From assembly GCA_028711355.1 (NCBI GenBank), contig JAQTSL010000031.1:1-18158 (forward strand): 18,158 nt of DNA. Reading direction: 5' to 3'. The notes under the pieces were generated by a model. The model ran no database searches and was not told the origin of the DNA. It worked only from the letters and a program-made list of their open reading frames with translations. The position numbers and the translations under genes are program-made. Each line of letters opens with the position of its first letter. Positions within the stretch are counted from its first letter, which is position 1. This document shows positions 7,743 to 15,777 of this stretch, piece by piece. This DNA comes from Rhodoferax sp. (GTDB lineage Bacteria > Pseudomonadota > Gammaproteobacteria > Burkholderiales > Burkholderiaceae_C).

Positions 7743-7792
7743 GTTGTCGCGTCATCACGGAACGGGGTAGCCAGCAACAATCGAAAGGACTT

Positions 7793-9079
7793 TCATTTCA
7801 AGCACCCGAAAGCTTTCACAAAAAAGTCGTCGGTACCAAAGTTGCCGGACTTCAGCGTCAAGTGCAACCCAGCTTGCGGCGCAGCCGCGCTTTGGGCATG
7901 GCACCACGGCACGCCGGGGTCAATCTGCGGGCCGATCTTCATTTGCGTGATGCCCAGCGCCTGCACACAGGCGCCCGAGGTCTCGCCCCCCGCCACCACC
8001 AACTGACGCACACCACGTTCAACCAGACCGCGCGCAATGGCCGCCAGCGTGCGCTCCACCAGATCACCCGCTGCTTGCACACCCAATTGCGCTTGCACGG
8101 CCTTCACCGCCTCCGGCGAAGCTGAAGAATAAATGAGCACGGGATGCTTGCCCAGCAAGGGCAGCGCCCACTTCAAAGCATCTTCCACGGCCTGCGTGCC
8201 GTCGCCGGTAAGCATGAGCGGATCAATCGCCAGCGCCGGGTAGCCGGCTGCAATAAACGCTTGAACTTGCCGGTTGGTGGCCAATGAACAGCTGCCCGAC
8301 ACCACCGCCTGAAAGCCGGTCGGCGCAGGCAAGGCGCTGGCCGTGTTGCTGGGCGCCATGCCAAAGTTGGCCGGCAGGCCAATCGCCACGCCCGATCCTG
8401 CCGTCACCAGCGCCAGGTCTTTCAAGGCCGGCCCCATGCGATATAAGTCGTCGTTGCTGACGGCATCCAGCACCGCAATGCGCACGCCTTGGGCACGCAA
8501 CTCAGCCATGCGTGCCCGCATGGCCGACTCGCCCTGCGCCACCACCTTGTAGTCGATCAAGCCCACCTTGCCGCGGCACTGGCTTTGCAGTACCCGCACC
8601 AGATTCGCATCGGTCATGGGGGTGAGCGGATGGTTTTGCATGCCGCTCTCGCTCAGCAGCACATCACCGACAAACAGGTGGCCCTTGAACACGGTGCGCC
8701 CGTTGTCCGGGAAAGCGGGTGTTGCGATGCTGAAGTCAGCGCCTGGCTGCCCGGCCAGCGCGTCCATCAGCGCCTCGGTCACCGGGCCAATGTTGCCCTG
8801 CGTCGTGCTTTCAAAGGTGGAGCAATACTTAAAGTAAATCTGCCGGGCACCTTGCGCTTGTAACCACTGGAGTGCAGCCAACGACTGGGCGATGGCCTCG
8901 GCCTTTGGTACCGTGCGCGACTTGAGTGCCACCACCACCGCGTCGGCATCGGCGTTGAGCGGCTGGGTCGGCACGCCCATGGCTTGCACCACGCGCATGC
9001 CAGAGCGCACCAGGTTGTTGGCCAGGTCGGTGGCGCCGGTAAAGTCGTCGGCAATACAGCCCAGAAGAATTTTTTTCAT
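7793..9079 (-). CDS. otnK: 3-oxo-tetronate kinase (four-carbon acid sugar kinase, DUF1537)
   Basis: A 428-residue kinase of the family formerly called DUF1537. The N-terminal substrate-binding domain opens with IADDFTGATD (9-18) and contains YFKYCSTFESTTQGNIGP. The C-terminal nucleotide-binding domain carries VVSGSCS (259-265), VVAGGETSG (361-369) and LKSGNFGTDDFF near the end. It phosphorylates 3-oxo-tetronate at C4 with ATP in the D-erythronate and L-threonate pathways. Its ATG overlaps the stop of ltnD in an ATGA arrangement, so translation is probably coupled. The length and both domains are normal, and no key residue appears missing. The subgroup (OtnK rather than the threonate kinase DtnK) rests on the neighbours ltnD, otnC and otnI. 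Confidence 0.92.
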   Translation of the reverse strand: MKKILLGCIADDFTGATDLANNLVRSGMRVVQAMGVPTQPLNADADAVVVALKSRTVPKAEAIAQSLAALQWLQAQGARQIYFKYCSTFESTTQGNIGPVTEALMDALAGQPGADFSIATPAFPDNGRTVFKGHLFVGDVLLSESGMQNHPLTPMTDANLVRVLQSQCRGKVGLIDYKVVAQGESAMRARMAELRAQGVRIAVLDAVSNDDLYRMGPALKDLALVTAGSGVAIGLPANFGMAPSNTASALPAPTGFQAVVSGSCSLATNRQVQAFIAAGYPALAIDPLMLTGDGTQAVEDALKWALPLLGKHPVLIYSSASPEAVKAVQAQLGVQAAGDLVERTLAAIARGLVERGVRQLVVAGGETSGACVQALGITQMKIGPQIDPGVPWCHAQSAAAPQAGLHLTLKSGNFGTDDFFVKAFGCLK

Positions 9080-9966
9080 GCTTTTTGGGGCAGTTCAATG
9101 CCCGGAAAAATCTTGATCACCGCGCTGTCGTCTTCGCGCGCAAAACCCGAAGTCGAAGCTTGCATGAACATCTGGTGCGCTGTGCTGGACAGCGGCAGCG
9201 GAAACTTGCTGGCGCGAGCTACGTCGAGCACCAGGCCCAAATCCTTCACAAAGATGTCCACCGCCGACAGCGGCGTGTAGTCGCCCTTGAGCACATGCGC
9301 CATGCGGTTTTCAAACATCCAGCTATTGCCCGCGCTGTGCGTGATCACGTCGTACAGCGCGTCGGGGTTCACGCCTTCACGCAGGCCCAGCGCCATGGCC
9401 TCAGCCGCTGCGGCAATGTGCACACCGGCGAGCAACTGGTTGATGATCTTCACCTTGCTACCGGCACCGGCCTTGTCGCCCAGCCGATACACGTTGGCGG
9501 CCATGGCATCGAGCAAGTCGCCCGCTGCGGCGTAGGCGGCGGGCGTGGCGGCGGTCATCATCGTCATCTGGCCACTGGCGGCCTTGGCGGCACCGCCCGA
9601 GATCGGCGCGTCGATGTACAGAATGCCAAGTTTGGCCAACCTTGCTTCCGTGGCGATGGACCAGTTCGGGTCCACCGTGGAGCACATGATGAAGACACTG
9701 CCACGGGTCATGGCGGGGGCACAACCGTGGTCGCCAAACAGCACGGCTTCGGTTTGCGCGGCGTTCACCACCACCGAGACAATCACATTGCACCGTGTTG
9801 CCAATTCTGCCGGCGAGGCGCAGGCGACACCGCCCGCAGCCGCAAAGGCTTGCGCGGCATCGGCGCGCACGTCAAACACATGCACCTGGCAGCCGTGGCG
9901 GCGCAGTGAGCTGGCCATACCGGCACCCATGGCCCCCAGGCCGATCAATCCTACATTTTTGGTCAT
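9076..9966 (-). CDS. ltnD: L-threonate dehydrogenase
   Basis: This 296-residue beta-hydroxyacid dehydrogenase has the Rossmann motif GLIGLGAMGAGMA (6-18), Asp32 at the end of strand 2 (NAD preference), the substrate loop DAPISGG (119-125) and the catalytic lysine Lys173 in KIINQLLAGVH, followed by Asn176. LtnD oxidises L-threonate to the 2-oxo acid, the first step toward OtnI, OtnK and OtnC. A GGAG six bases before the ATG supports the start. It is 29 bp downstream of the regulator gene and overlaps otnK by 4 bp. From the sequence alone it could be any enzyme of the 3-hydroxyisobutyrate/tartronate semialdehyde group; the gene order ltnD-otnK-otnC-otnI makes the assignment strong. Confidence 0.88.
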   Translation of the reverse strand: MTKNVGLIGLGAMGAGMASSLRRHGCQVHVFDVRADAAQAFAAAGGVACASPAELATRCNVIVSVVVNAAQTEAVLFGDHGCAPAMTRGSVFIMCSTVDPNWSIATEARLAKLGILYIDAPISGGAAKAASGQMTMMTAATPAAYAAAGDLLDAMAANVYRLGDKAGAGSKVKIINQLLAGVHIAAAAEAMALGLREGVNPDALYDVITHSAGNSWMFENRMAHVLKGDYTPLSAVDIFVKDLGLVLDVARASKFPLPLSSTAHQMFMQASTSGFAREDDSAVIKIFPGIELPQKA

Positions 9967-9995
9967 GAAAAACTCCGCTTTCTATTGCTAAATAT

Positions 9996-10787
9996 TCAGG
10001 CTGGGCGGACCCTGCTGCTGGCAGGTAAGCCACCCACCAGGTCACTGGCCAGTTCCACACCGGTCTGCTGCCAAAACGTTGGGTCAGCGTGCTCGATGCG
10101 GCTGATGGCGTTGTCCATGTGCCGCGCCGCCGCCCGGCGTGCCGCCTCGGCATCCGCAGCCTCGATGGCGGCAAATATCAGCGCGTGCTCGCTGCGCACC
10201 TGGTCGGCAAAATCGTCGCGCCGCGCTTCGTTGGCGCGCGTGACGCGCGTGGCACCCAGTAAGAACTGTCCCAGGTATTGCAAGGTGCCAAGTAAAAAAG
10301 GGTTGCGCGCCGCCTGGGCAATGGCCAGGTGGTATTGCACGTCTTCATCCACGCCGTCGCCACCGGCCTTGACTGCCCGTGCCAGTTGATTGATGGCTTT
10401 CTGGATGCGTTTGAGATCGGCCGCACTGCGCCGCTTGGCCGCCAGCGCGGCCACTTCGGCCTCCAGCGCACGGCGCACCTCGACGATCTGCACTACCGCC
10501 TGGCGTGACACGGCGGACCTGGCATCAAAGTTCAGCGGCAAAAAACCATGCTCTTTGACGTAAACCCCGCTGCCCTGCCTGGATTCGACCAGACCCAGGG
10601 ACTTGAGTCTGGACAAGGCCTCACGCACTACGGTGCGACTGATCTTGAAGCGTTCCACCAGCATCGCCTCGGTGGGCAGCTTGACCCCTACGGTGAGCCG
10701 CCCGGAGCGGATTTCGGCCGCCAAAGTGTCTGCCACCTGATCCGACAGGTAAGCGCCTGGCGTGCTGGGTTTGAACTGGCTTGTCAT
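9996..10787 (-). CDS. GntR-family transcription regulator, FadR subfamily (FCD domain)
   Basis: A 263-residue regulator. The N-terminal winged helix-turn-helix (about residues 12-78) includes LPTEAMLVERF, SRTVVREALSRLKSLGLVE and GSGVYV. The C-terminal helical FCD domain (about 95-225) has plausible metal/effector ligands Asp149, His153, His201 and His223. Such proteins usually repress catabolic operons and are released by a substrate or intermediate, here possibly a tetronate. The ATG at 10787 is preferred; an in-frame TTG at 10796 is possible. Neither has a strong ribosome site. The gene is co-directional and lies inside the cluster, 27 bp after dctM, instead of being divergent at its edge. 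A dyad that fits the FadR-group operator is found upstream of dctP (13679-13689). Confidence 0.9.
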   Translation of the reverse strand: MTSQFKPSTPGAYLSDQVADTLAAEIRSGRLTVGVKLPTEAMLVERFKISRTVVREALSRLKSLGLVESRQGSGVYVKEHGFLPLNFDARSAVSRQAVVQIVEVRRALEAEVAALAAKRRSAADLKRIQKAINQLARAVKAGGDGVDEDVQYHLAIAQAARNPFLLGTLQYLGQFLLGATRVTRANEARRDDFADQVRSEHALIFAAIEAADAEAARRAAARHMDNAISRIEHADPTFWQQTGVELASDLVGGLPASSRVRPA

Positions 10788-10814
10788 GGCGAACAAGGCA
10801 CGCTGCGCGGCCCC

Positions 10815-12092
10815 CTAGCGGGCATAGACCAGGTCGCGCAAGGTGAGCGACAACGCCGGTACATACGACACCACCATCAGGCAAGCCAGCACCACCAGCA
10901 CAAACGGGATCAGGTCTTTGACCATGCGGTCCAGCGAAATGCGCGCCACGGTACACGCGGCAAACAGATTCACACCAAATGGTGGCGTGATCATGCCCAG
11001 CGCCAGATTTACCACCATGATCTGGCCAAAGTGCACCGGGTCAATGCCAAAGTGCATCGCCACCGGAGCCAGAATGGGTGCCAGCACAATGATGGCGGCA
11101 CCGGTCTCGATAAACATGCCAATGATGAACAGCGCGGCATTCACACCCAGCAAAAAGTAGGCGGGTGATTTGAGGACGTCTTGCAGCCACAGGCCAATGG
11201 CCTCGGGCACGCCGGCGCGGGTGATCAAAAACGCAAACAAACCGGCGTTGGCAATGATGAACATGATGACCGCTGACGACAGCACCGAGCGGCGGAAAAT
11301 GTTATACAGATCGGGCAGCTTGATCTCGCGGTAGATCACCAGGCCGACGATCAGCGCGTAAAACACCGCCACGGCCGAGGCCTCGGTTGGGGTGAACACG
11401 CCGCCATAAATGCCGCCCAGAATAATCACCGGCATCAAGAGTGCCCAACCGGCTTTCCAGGTGGCTTTACCGACGGAAAGGCGGCCGTCGCCATCGTGTT
11501 TGCCCCAGCCCTTGAGCTTGCAAACCACCCAGACAAAGAGCATCAGCGCACCGCTGATGAACAGCCCTGGGCCAAAACCCGCAATGAACAGCTCGCCAAT
11601 CGACACTTCGGCACTGACCCCGTACAAGATCATGGGAATGCTGGGCGGAATCACCACCCCCAACTCGGCGCTGGTGGCCTGTAGCGAGGCGGCCCAGGTG
11701 GTGGGGTAACCGTGCTTGATCAATGCCGGAATCAATATGGTGCCAATGGCAAAGGTGGTGGCCACCGACGAGCCCGACACCGAGGCAAAAATCATGCAGG
11801 TCAGCACACAGGTCATGGGCAAGCCGCCCTGCACGCCACCCACCAGGCTCTTGGCAAAGTCCACCAGGCGGCGCGAAATGCCGCCGGTTTCCATGATGTT
11901 GCCGGCCAGGATGAAAAACGGAATGGCGGCCAACGGAAACCGGTTAATGGCGTTGAACATCTCTTTCACGGAGATCAGCATGTTGACCTCGGCCACCTGG
12001 ATGCCCAGGATGGCGGCCAGCCCGATCGAAACAGCCACCGACACGGTGAGTGCAAAGCACAGCACCATGGTGACAAGCATGGCGGTGGTCAT
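10815..12092 (-). CDS. dctM: TRAP transporter large permease (DctM type)
   Basis: This 425-residue membrane protein has about 12 hydrophobic segments and the family's hallmarks: IPFFILAGNIMETGGISRRL, the FASVSGSSVATT segment, and PPSIPMILYG. DctM forms the sodium-coupled channel part of a tripartite ATP-independent periplasmic transporter with the small permease and the binding protein encoded just upstream. Its ATG overlaps the dctQ stop (ATGA), the usual coupling. It precedes the GntR gene by 27 bp. The transporter's place between denD and the ltnD/otn genes suggests uptake of D-erythronate, L-threonate or a similar sugar acid; substrate assignment is by context only. Confidence 0.95.
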   Translation of the reverse strand: MTTAMLVTMVLCFALTVSVAVSIGLAAILGIQVAEVNMLISVKEMFNAINRFPLAAIPFFILAGNIMETGGISRRLVDFAKSLVGGVQGGLPMTCVLTCMIFASVSGSSVATTFAIGTILIPALIKHGYPTTWAASLQATSAELGVVIPPSIPMILYGVSAEVSIGELFIAGFGPGLFISGALMLFVWVVCKLKGWGKHDGDGRLSVGKATWKAGWALLMPVIILGGIYGGVFTPTEASAVAVFYALIVGLVIYREIKLPDLYNIFRRSVLSSAVIMFIIANAGLFAFLITRAGVPEAIGLWLQDVLKSPAYFLLGVNAALFIIGMFIETGAAIIVLAPILAPVAMHFGIDPVHFGQIMVVNLALGMITPPFGVNLFAACTVARISLDRMVKDLIPFVLVVLACLMVVSYVPALSLTLRDLVYAR

Positions 12093-12583
12093 TGCGCGGT
12101 CTCCAGTTCAAGGCGTCGTGGGTCAAGCCAATTGCCAATGATGGCAATCACGCTAAAGAGGCCGCCCACCGGCATGGCCAGATAGGCCCAGAACATCGAC
12201 AACACTTCGAGCCCGGCCATGGTTTGCACCTTGCCGCGTTGCGCGTAGTCCCAGCCCCACCAGATGATGATGCCCACCAGCGTCAGCGCGGCCAGCGCCA
12301 CCACACCGTCGAGCAGGCGGCGCACGCGCGCCGGGCTCCAGCGGTACAGCACATCCACACTCACCATGGCGCCTTGGCGAAAGGCCATTGGGATGCCCAA
12401 AAACACCATCCAGATCAGGCTGAAGCGAATCAGCACCTCGGTCCACTCGGCCGGGCTTTCCAGCACAAAGCGGGTGATGATCTGGAACATGCCCAAACTG
12501 GCCGCCACCAGCAGCATGGCACAGGCCGTGACCAGCGCGGCGCGACTGGTCCAGTGTTCAAACCGCAGAAATTTCTCACGCAT
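12089..12583 (-). CDS. dctQ: TRAP transporter small permease (DctQ type)
   Basis: This 164-residue protein has four hydrophobic segments and typical DctQ features: WTEVLIRFSLIWMVFLGIP in the first half, then GAMVSVDVLY, and a last segment near GGLFSVIAIIGNWLDP. It pairs with DctM in the inner membrane. It overlaps dctM by 4 bp and starts 80 bp after the dctP stop. A terminator-like hairpin lies in that gap, so the two permease genes are probably made at a lower level than the binding protein. Confidence 0.92.
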   Translation of the reverse strand: MREKFLRFEHWTSRAALVTACAMLLVAASLGMFQIITRFVLESPAEWTEVLIRFSLIWMVFLGIPMAFRQGAMVSVDVLYRWSPARVRRLLDGVVALAALTLVGIIIWWGWDYAQRGKVQTMAGLEVLSMFWAYLAMPVGGLFSVIAIIGNWLDPRRLELETAQ

Positions 12584-12609
12584 AAGCTATTTCGCCTGAC
12601 ATGGGGGTG

Positions 12610-12643
12610 AAAAAAACGCCCGCGAGTGGTGAACCGTCGGGCG
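12610..12643 (-). terminator. Terminator-like hairpin between dctP and dctQ
   Basis: On the minus strand, about 20 nt after the dctP stop codon, a 6-bp GC stem (CGCCCG at 12638-12643 with CGGGCG at 12617-12622, loop of 15 nt) is followed at once by seven T residues (12610-12616). This is the form of an intrinsic terminator. Because dctQ and dctM lie just beyond in the same direction, it more likely acts as a partial terminator or 3'-end stabiliser that raises binding-protein output over permease output. The large loop makes its efficiency uncertain. Confidence 0.6.
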
Positions 12644-12663
12644 CTCAATCGCTCACGAGCGGC

Positions 12664-13635
12664 TTACTTGGTGTTGCGGATGCGGTCCATGTTGGCTTTG
12701 CCAAACTGCTTTTCAAACTCGGCATACACCGGGGCCAGTTTGGCGACAAACTTGGATTTGTCCAAGTTTTCCGTCACCGTCATGCCCTTGCCGCGCAGGT
12801 AGGTCACACCCATCGCATCATCCGAATCCACGCGTGCACGATTCACCACCACCGCTGTTTTGGCTGCGTCCAGAAACACTTTTTTGTCGGCCGCGCTGAG
12901 CTTGTCAAACGCCGCCTTGTTCATCAAAAAGATGGCGGGCGAATACACGTGGCCGGTGAGTGACACGTGTTTTTGTACCTGGTCGAGCTTGGCCGCCATG
13001 ATCACCGACAGCGGGTTTTCCTGACCGTCCACCGTGCCTTGTTGCAGGGCGGTAAACACTTCGGCCATGGCCATGGGGGTGGTCACAATGCCCAGACCCT
13101 TGTAGGCCGCCACGTGCACCGGGTTTTCCATGGTGCGCAGTTTCAGGCCTTTCAGGTCTTCGGGCGTCACCACCGCGTGTTTGTTGTTGGTGACGTTGCG
13201 CATGCCGTTTTCGCCCCAGGCCAGCGCCTTGAAACCTTTGGATTCAAACTTGGTCAGCATCTCCTGGCCAATGGGGCCGTCGAGCACCATGCGGGCGTGC
13301 GCCTTGTCGCGGAACAGAAAAGGGATGTCCAGAATCTTGGCATCGGGCACAAAGTTGGGCACCGGGCCGGTGGAGGTAAAGGTCAGCTCCTGCGTGCCCA
13401 GTTGCACCGACTCAATCGACTCGCGTTCGCTGCCCAGCGAGGCGTTGTAAAACGGCTGAATCTTGATGCGCCCGGCGGTGCCTTTTTCAACCTCTTTGGC
13501 GAAGGTGTCAATGGCCACGCCCTGGTGCGAGTTTTGCGCGATCGAGATGTTGATCTTCATGGTGGTCTGGGCTGCCGCAGTAGCGACGAAACCAATGGCC
13601 AAAGAAAGACCGATCAGCAGTTTGCTTAATTTCAT
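12664..13635 (-). CDS. dctP: TRAP transporter periplasmic substrate-binding protein (DctP type)
   Basis: A 323-residue protein with a Sec signal peptide: basic start (K2, K5), hydrophobic core to about residue 18, and a probable cleavage after Ala22 (ATAAA|Q). The mature part is a DctP-family binding protein. The conserved arginine that holds the ligand carboxylate is Arg167 in GLKLRTMENP, and QENPLSVI (205-212) is also typical. The carboxylate-binding Arg means the ligand is an organic acid. A very good ribosome site (AGGAG, 7 nt spacing) and an upstream dyad suggest strong, regulated expression. It lies directly after denD and before dctQM. D-erythronate or a related sugar acid is the context-based guess; the pocket residues were not compared with solved structures. 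Confidence 0.93.
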   Translation of the reverse strand: MKLSKLLIGLSLAIGFVATAAAQTTMKINISIAQNSHQGVAIDTFAKEVEKGTAGRIKIQPFYNASLGSERESIESVQLGTQELTFTSTGPVPNFVPDAKILDIPFLFRDKAHARMVLDGPIGQEMLTKFESKGFKALAWGENGMRNVTNNKHAVVTPEDLKGLKLRTMENPVHVAAYKGLGIVTTPMAMAEVFTALQQGTVDGQENPLSVIMAAKLDQVQKHVSLTGHVYSPAIFLMNKAAFDKLSAADKKVFLDAAKTAVVVNRARVDSDDAMGVTYLRGKGMTVTENLDKSKFVAKLAPVYAEFEKQFGKANMDRIRNTK

Positions 13636-13678
13636 GGGTTGTCTCCTGGATTAAAAAAATAACGAACGACGGGAAAAG

Positions 13679-13701
13679 TTGTATGACAAATTTGATTGTC
13701 A
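13679..13701. promoter_or_regulatory. Candidate GntR/FadR-type operator upstream of dctP
   Basis: TTGTATGACAA (13679-13689) is an inverted repeat, TTGT/ACAA around ATG, and fits the FadR-group consensus yGTM-N-KACr. It overlaps a second perfect dyad, TGACAA-ATTTGA-TTGTCA (13684-13701), whose far arm runs into the denD stop codon. The site is centred about 50 bp upstream of the dctP start. A possible -35 box (TTGTCA, minus strand) sits inside the dyad, but I see no convincing -10 box. The only transcription regulator in the window is the GntR/FCD protein, so this is its most likely target. No equal site was noticed in the other gaps. Confidence 0.5.
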
Positions 13702-14754
13702 CTGAACGGGCAGCTTGACGGCATCGGTGTTTTCCCTGATGTACTCACGCACGATGTCTTCAAAGCTGGTTTCGGGCAGCAGCCCCAGGCGGGCGGCCCG
13801 CTGCGCGTTGATGCGCGCCGGCCAGGTCTTGACGATGCGCTCGATGGCGGCGTCGGGTGTCCAGTCGATCAGCGCTGCCACCGCGGGCCCGGCCACTTGC
13901 GCCAGTGCTGCGGCCATTGCCGCCGGGGTGGTGGTAAGTGCGGGCAAGGTGAGCGCCGTGCGCGGCCCCCAGTCTGCGGTGCTGGTCTGTGCGGCGGCGA
14001 TCAGCCCGGCGATGGTGCGCGCCGGTGACGACAGCGCCACCGGGGTATCGGCCGCGACCGGACACGGCGCGCGCACACCGGCCAGCGGTTCGCGCAGCAT
14101 GCCGCTCAAAAAGCTCGACGCCGCGCCGTTGGGCTTGCCCGGGCGCACACTCACCGTCATCAGGCGCACGCTGCGGCCCTGCACAAAACCCTTGCGCGTG
14201 AAGTCCGCTACCAGTTGCTCACCAATAAATTTCTGGATGCCGTAACTGCTTTGCGGTGTCGGTAGCGTGGTGTCTTCAATCACCGCGGGCAGCGGTGTAC
14301 CGGGCGCGTCGCCAAACACCGCCAGCGAACTGGCAAACACCAGCACCGGCTGCGTGGCGAGCGCCCGGCAGGCCTGCAACAAACCCAGCATGGCGGCAAA
14401 GTTGCTGCGCATACCCAGATCAAAATCAGCTTCACATTCACCGCTGACGGCTGCGGCCAAATGAAAAACAATAGCAGTCTGCGCAGACACGATGGGCGCT
14501 GCATCCTGCGTGTTCTCTAACAATTGATTCAGATCGCCAATCAACACCTGCACCCGCGGGTCGGCCAGCAGGTCAGCTGGCGGTGGTGCCCGGTCCACCA
14601 GTGTGATGCGCGCGATGCAGCGCGGAGCCCCCCCGGCCAGCGCCAACTGTCCTTGGGCCAGCAGGGTGCGCGCCAGGCGTACGCCCAGAAACCCGGCACC
14701 GCCGGTGATGACGATCTGGCAACCGTCTTGCAGGGGTGTGGATGGATGCGGCAT
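13699..14754 (-). CDS. denD: D-erythronate dehydrogenase (extended SDR, NAD-dependent epimerase/dehydratase family)
   Basis: A 351-residue extended short-chain dehydrogenase. It shows the nucleotide motif GGAGFLG (18-24), Asp54 after strand 2 (NAD preference), HLAAAVSGE (98-106) and the catalytic pair Tyr171/Lys175 in SSYGIQK. The VRPGKPNGAASSF segment followed by REPLAG is characteristic of the DenD group. It oxidises D-erythronate to the 2-oxo acid that feeds OtnI, OtnK and OtnC. The open frame continues upstream to 14940, but AGGAG five bases before the ATG at 14754 and the usual family start decide for this start. The presence of both denD and ltnD suggests that the cell uses D-erythronate and L-threonate. 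It follows the 14828-15754 gene by 73 bp. Confidence 0.87.
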   Translation of the reverse strand: MPHPSTPLQDGCQIVITGGAGFLGVRLARTLLAQGQLALAGGAPRCIARITLVDRAPPPADLLADPRVQVLIGDLNQLLENTQDAAPIVSAQTAIVFHLAAAVSGECEADFDLGMRSNFAAMLGLLQACRALATQPVLVFASSLAVFGDAPGTPLPAVIEDTTLPTPQSSYGIQKFIGEQLVADFTRKGFVQGRSVRLMTVSVRPGKPNGAASSFLSGMLREPLAGVRAPCPVAADTPVALSSPARTIAGLIAAAQTSTADWGPRTALTLPALTTTPAAMAAALAQVAGPAVAALIDWTPDAAIERIVKTWPARINAQRAARLGLLPETSFEDIVREYIRENTDAVKLPVQ

Positions 14755-14759
14755 GAATT

Positions 14760-14764
14760 CTCCT
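14760..14764 (-). promoter_or_regulatory. Ribosome binding site that fixes the denD start
   Basis: AGGAG on the minus strand, 5 nt before the ATG at 14754. It argues against the longer reading frame that opens at 14940, which would overlap the end of the upstream gene. Confidence 0.8.
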
Positions 14765-14827
14765 GAAAAAATGTGAAGGTGAGGGAGCGGTTTCAGGCCT
14801 CGCACGGTGGCGCAGCCAACCAAGCAC

Positions 14828-15754
14828 TTATCTGGCCCAGCGCAGCACCAGGGGGTCCAGGCGGCGCGCGCATTCCAGTAGCCCGTCGCGCACCGCCGGG
14901 TGCATGGTCGGCCAGGGGTGGCGCGGTGCCTCGCAGGCAATCACGCCACCGGCTTTCATCAGCGCCTTGGCGCTCAGAATGCCACTCTGACGGTTTTCAA
15001 AATTGATCAGCGGCAGCCAGCGTTGGTAGTGGTCAAAAGCGGCTTCGCGCTGACCCCGGGCATAGGCATCCATGATCAGCCGGATGCCGTCCGGATAACC
15101 GCCGCCAGTCATGGCACCGGTGGCACCGGCATCCAGATCGGCCATCAGCGTAATGGCTTCTTCGCCGTCCCACGGGCCTTCAATGGCGGAGCCGCCGAGC
15201 GCAATCAGATCACGCAATTTGCTGGCAGCGCCGGGGGTTTCAATCTTGAAGTAAGCCACCTGTTGAATCTCTTTGGCCAGGCGGGCCAGCAACGCCGCCG
15301 ACAGCACGGTACCGGCCGCCGGTGCATCCTGGATCATGATCGGGATGTCAATGGCATCCGAGACGCGGTCATAAAACTCGGCAATACGCGCCTCCGGCAC
15401 CCGGAAAGTTGCTCCGTGGTAGGGCGGCATCACCATCACCATGGCGGCACCCAGCTCCTGCGCCTGGCGGCTGCGCGCGGCACACACCGCGCTGCTGAAA
15501 TGGGTGGTGGTGACGATCACCGGAACGCGGCCTGCCACATGCGCCAGAATGGTTTTTGTGAGCACCTCACGCTCAGTGTCCGAGAGCAAAAACTGCTCGG
15601 AAAAATTGGCCAGAAGGCACAGTCCGTTGGAACCGGCGTCGATCATGAAATCAACACAGCGCCTCTGGCTGGGCAGATCCAGTTCACCGGTTTCATGGAA
15701 CGTGGTGGGCACCACCGGAAAGACGCCCTTGTAGCGAGCGGTTGAGGTTGACAT
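14828..15754 (-). CDS. DHDPS/NAL-family protein, probable 2-keto-3-deoxy-L-arabonate dehydratase
   Basis: This 308-residue class I aldolase-fold protein has its Schiff-base lysine at Lys170 in AYFKIE. The tyrosine that most DHDPS/NAL members carry in a YNxP motif is replaced: here it reads IQDAP (141-145). This, plus DFMIDAGSNGLCLLANFSEQ (35-54) and MVMVMPPYHGATFR, is what I recall from 2-keto-3-deoxy-L-arabonate dehydratases, which turn that acid into alpha-ketoglutarate semialdehyde. A GGAG seven bases before the ATG supports the start, 23 bp after the aldolase gene. The presence of an L-arabonate dehydratase-like protein at the head of the cluster and an aldehyde dehydrogenase at 3762-5195 would complete a Weimberg-type route. 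An aldolase or another dehydratase activity cannot be excluded. Confidence 0.8.
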   Translation of the reverse strand: MSTSTARYKGVFPVVPTTFHETGELDLPSQRRCVDFMIDAGSNGLCLLANFSEQFLLSDTEREVLTKTILAHVAGRVPVIVTTTHFSSAVCAARSRQAQELGAAMVMVMPPYHGATFRVPEARIAEFYDRVSDAIDIPIMIQDAPAAGTVLSAALLARLAKEIQQVAYFKIETPGAASKLRDLIALGGSAIEGPWDGEEAITLMADLDAGATGAMTGGGYPDGIRLIMDAYARGQREAAFDHYQRWLPLINFENRQSGILSAKALMKAGGVIACEAPRHPWPTMHPAVRDGLLECARRLDPLVLRWAR

Positions 15755-15777
15755 CAGGTTGCTCCAGGAGTTTCAGG

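Noticed and set aside
7020..8006. Plus-strand open frame of 328 codons
   Set aside because: It covers otnC and the end of otnK on the opposite strand; both minus-strand proteins show strong family motifs, while this frame shows none.
14755..14940. N-terminal extension of denD by 62 residues
   Set aside because: The added residues are Cys/Arg/Trp-rich and unlike the family, would overlap the upstream gene, and a clear AGGAG points to the ATG at 14754.
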